Below are positions 7,455 through 7,728 of a DNA stretch of 7,728 nt, in pieces. The stretch's first letter is position 1. The number at the start of each line of letters is the position of its first letter. The position numbers were made by a program, and so were the translations under genes. The stretch lies in contig SXYY01000114.1 of the NCBI GenBank assembly GCA_005788145.1, forward strand, positions 1-7,728, in the 5' to 3' direction. The notes beneath the pieces are model-generated. The model saw only the letters and a program-made list of their open reading frames with translations, ran no database searches and was not told the origin of the DNA. This DNA comes from Bacteroidota bacterium. GTDB lineage: Bacteria; Bacteroidota; Bacteroidia; NS11-12g; UBA955.

Positions 7455-7728
7455 GTGCATTCTGCCTTGTTTCAAAACCCATCGCTGGCCGTTGGGGATG
7501 TGGGTAGCAAAGCCCATCATTTGCATCGATTGACCGAAGAAGGCTTTCGGGTGCCGCCGTTCATTGCCATTTCCAAACACGATGTTTCCTTGTTGTTTGG
7601 CGATGCGATGGCCCAATTGGAGGCCCTATTTGCTCCGTTTTCAGGAGTTCGCATGTCGCCAAACCAAAATGACGATTCATCATCCGCTGCATCGCCCGAA
7701 ACGATGTCGGACCTTATGGAAACTTGCA
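7455..7728 (+). CDS. PEP/pyruvate-binding (PPDK N-terminal) domain protein, 5' part only
   Basis: From a GTG at 7455 the frame is open for 91 codons to the window edge. Residues 13-39 (VGDVGSKAHHLHRLTEEGF then RVPPFIAIS) match the start of the ATP-binding domain of PEP synthase, pyruvate phosphate dikinase and rifampin phosphotransferase, typically VGGKxxxLxxLxxxGxxVPxGF; Lys19 corresponds to the conserved Lys that contacts ATP phosphates in that fold. Usual glycines are replaced (Asp15 for Gly; Pro-Phe for Pro-x-Gly-Phe), so it is a divergent member. Residues about 68-88 are Ser/Asp-rich and look like a linker or insertion. No other upstream ATG/GTG/TTG start is available, because the frame is closed by a stop at 7410. 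The start is 1 nt after the UbiA-like stop, implying co-transcription. The His and PEP-binding domains, if present, lie outside the window, so the enzyme's reaction cannot be decided. Confidence 0.75.
   Translation, partial: MHSALFQNPSLAVGDVGSKAHHLHRLTEEGFRVPPFIAISKHDVSLLFGDAMAQLEALFAPFSGVRMSPNQNDDSSSAASPETMSDLMETC

Overview
The window most resembles a chromosomal segment from a member of the Bacteroidota (moderate GC). Four things point that way. The start codons lack good Shine-Dalgarno sequences. The AT-rich gap between the divergent genes has candidate promoters of the TTTG / TAnnTTTG type. A large secreted GH20 hexosaminidase has a C-terminal discoidin-like domain, an architecture common in that phylum. 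The gene order is also compatible. This is inference from the sequence alone; no marker gene is present.

Layout. Positions 1-2541 (minus strand) hold most of a secreted beta-N-acetylhexosaminidase gene that runs off the left edge. Its start codon lies inside a 17-bp perfect inverted repeat (2524-2573), and a 22-bp perfect palindrome (609-630) sits in frame between its catalytic and C-terminal domains. Positions 2542-2703 are a short intergenic gap containing most of that hairpin. Positions 2704-6269 (minus strand) are a two-gene operon, sbcD/yhaO-like metallophosphoesterase then sbcC/yhaN-like ATPase, joined by a 4-nt ATGA overlap; together they probably form a Mre11-Rad50-type DNA-end-processing nuclease. 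The ATPase has no CxxC zinc hook, and a small beta-rich segment interrupts its coiled coil instead. Positions 6270-6421 are a divergent promoter region. Positions 6422-7453 (plus strand) encode a nine-helix UbiA-like membrane prenyltransferase. One base after its stop, from 7455 to the right edge, begins a protein with the N-terminal signature of the PEP synthase / pyruvate phosphate dikinase ATP-binding domain.

The hexosaminidase (glycan breakdown in the periplasm or outside the cell) and the nuclease pair (DNA repair in the cytoplasm) look functionally unrelated. The least explained part is the UbiA-like / PPDK-N-like pair: its tight coupling suggests a shared pathway in which an isoprenoid or lipid product is made in the membrane and a phosphotransferase acts on it or on its precursor. 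That is a hypothesis, and the second gene is cut by the window edge. No RNA genes, CRISPR arrays, transposases or integrases were seen.
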